A stretch of 64,000 nucleotides of DNA from Anabaena sp051781005 (GTDB lineage Bacteria; Cyanobacteriota; Cyanobacteriia; Cyanobacteriales; Nostocaceae). Below, piece by piece: positions 62,981 to 64,000 of this stretch. Position 1 is the stretch's first letter. The number at the start of each line of letters is the position of its first letter. The translations under genes were made by a program, and so were the position numbers. The stretch spans positions 1-64,000 of the forward strand of contig NZ_JBPWOA010000018.1 in assembly GCF_051781005.1 (NCBI RefSeq). The letters run 5' to 3'. A model generated the notes under the pieces. That model did not search any database, was not told the DNA's origin, and saw only the letters and a program-made list of their open reading frames with translations.

Positions 62981-64000
62981 GGTCAAGCTAATAAGGGCTA
63001 ATGGTGGATACCTAGGCACACAGAGGCGAAGAAGGACGTGGTTACCGACGAAATGCTCCGGGGAGTTGGAAGCAAACTATGAGCCGGAGATATCCGAATG
63101 GGGCAACCCTATGTACTACCTGCTGAATATATAGGCAGGAAAGAGCCAACCCAGCGAATTGAAACATCTTAGTAGCTGGAGGAAGAGAAATCAAATAGAG
63201 ATTCCCTAAGTAGTGGTGAGCGAAAGGGGAAGAGCCTAAACCAAAGGGTTTACCTTTTGGGGTAGTGGGACAGCGATATCGAATCTGGAGGCTAGACGAA
63301 GCAGCTAAATACTGCACCAGAGGGGGTGAAAGTCCTGTAGTCGAAAGTCAAAGGATAGTAGCTGAATCCCGAGTAGCATGGGGCACGAGGAATCCCATGT
63401 GAATCAGCGAGGACCACCTCGTAAGGCTAAATACTACTGTGTGACCGATAGTGAACCAGTACCGCGAGGGAAAGGTGAAAAGAACCCCGGAAGGGGAGTG
63501 AAATAGAACATGAAACCATTAGCTTACAAGCAGTGGGAGTCCGATTAAACGGATGACCGCGTGCCTGTTGAAGAATGAGCCGGCGACTTATAGGCACTGG
63601 TAGGTTAAAGCGAGAATGCTGGAGCCAAAGGGAAACCGAGTCTGAAGAGGGCGATAATCAGTGTTTATAGACCCGAACCCTGGTGATCTAACCATGGCCA
63701 GGATGAAGCTTGGGTAACACCAAGTGGAGGTCCGAACCGACTGATGTTGAAAAATCAGCGGATGAGCTGTGGTTAGGGGTGAAATGCCAATCGAACCAGG
63801 AGCTAGCTGGTTCTCCCCGAAATGTGTTTAGGCGCAGCGGTAATGATTATATCTGGGGGGTAAAGCACTGTTTCGGTGCGGGCTGGGAGACCGGTACCAA
63901 ATCGAGACAAACTCTGAATACCCAGAGCACACATTGCCAGTGAGACAGTGGGGGATAAGCTTCATTGTCAAGAGGGAAACAGCCCAGACCACCAGCTAAG
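62981..64000 (+). rRNA. rrl: 23S ribosomal RNA (5' part, continues beyond the window)
   Basis: Starts at GGTCAAGCTAATAAGGGCTA, with GGTGGATACCTAGGC typical of 23S 5' ends. Only the first about 1020 bases are present. Short frames inside are not genes. Confidence 0.97.

Overview
The window is a 64-kb stretch of chromosome from a filamentous, probably heterocyst-forming cyanobacterium of the Nostocales (Nostoc/Anabaena type; I do not name a genus). The evidence is the photosystem I gene psaM, a cyAbrB regulator, a cyanobacterial glucolipid synthase, many HIP1 octamers (GCGATCGC), many 7-base tandem repeats between genes (a Nostocales habit), and an rRNA operon whose spacer carries tRNA-Ile and tRNA-Ala.

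Layout. 1-11 kb: iron/siderophore region. A FecCD-type permease (5' cut by the window), its ATPase, an AraC regulator, an AMIN-TonB-dependent receptor and a binding lipoprotein make an uptake system. A DUF1636 protein and two ABC exporter half-transporters follow; the pair looks like an asymmetric heterodimer. 11-14.5 kb: a sucrase/ferredoxin-like gene broken by one in-frame TAA, an AraC remnant, clpS, DUF2103, a small membrane protein and moaE. 15-22.5 kb: a four-gene signalling block with two hybrid histidine kinases, an Rcp1-type response regulator and a kinase whose GAF domain has both cysteines of a DXCF cyanobacteriochrome. 22.7-32 kb: housekeeping genes (pyrR, cbiB, an Rrf2 regulator, calA-type AbrB, a ClC channel, an ArnT-like glycosyltransferase), several with ends inside heptamer repeats.

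32-41.7 kb is an accessory island: a serine-recombinase homologue with substituted active-site residues, a VOC protein, a nucleotidyltransferase, and a two-gene unit of an EACC1-like membrane protein plus a CHAT-STAND-TPR protein. Several small unknown genes, a truncated orphan antitoxin and two Rpn/DUF4351-like proteins complete it. Two inverted copies of one dispersed repeat bracket the CHAT unit. The EACC1/CHAT unit belongs to a class of NTP-dependent conflict systems proposed from comparative genomics and is the strongest candidate for an unusual immune or cell-death system here.

42-60.6 kb: mgdA, a likely mobile-element remnant, a DRTGG protein, a Rossmann DprA/LOG-like protein, MAPEG, YajQ, GST, TPR, psaM, an FGGY kinase, a Ser/Thr kinase, CapA, DUF2267, tRNA-Ser, a ComEC whose C-terminal hydrolase part lacks the metal-binding motif, DUF4079 and glyQ. 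60.9-64 kb: rRNA operon (16S, tRNA-Ile, tRNA-Ala, start of 23S).

All calls come from reading the sequence; no database search was run. Residue positions are rough unless one residue is named.
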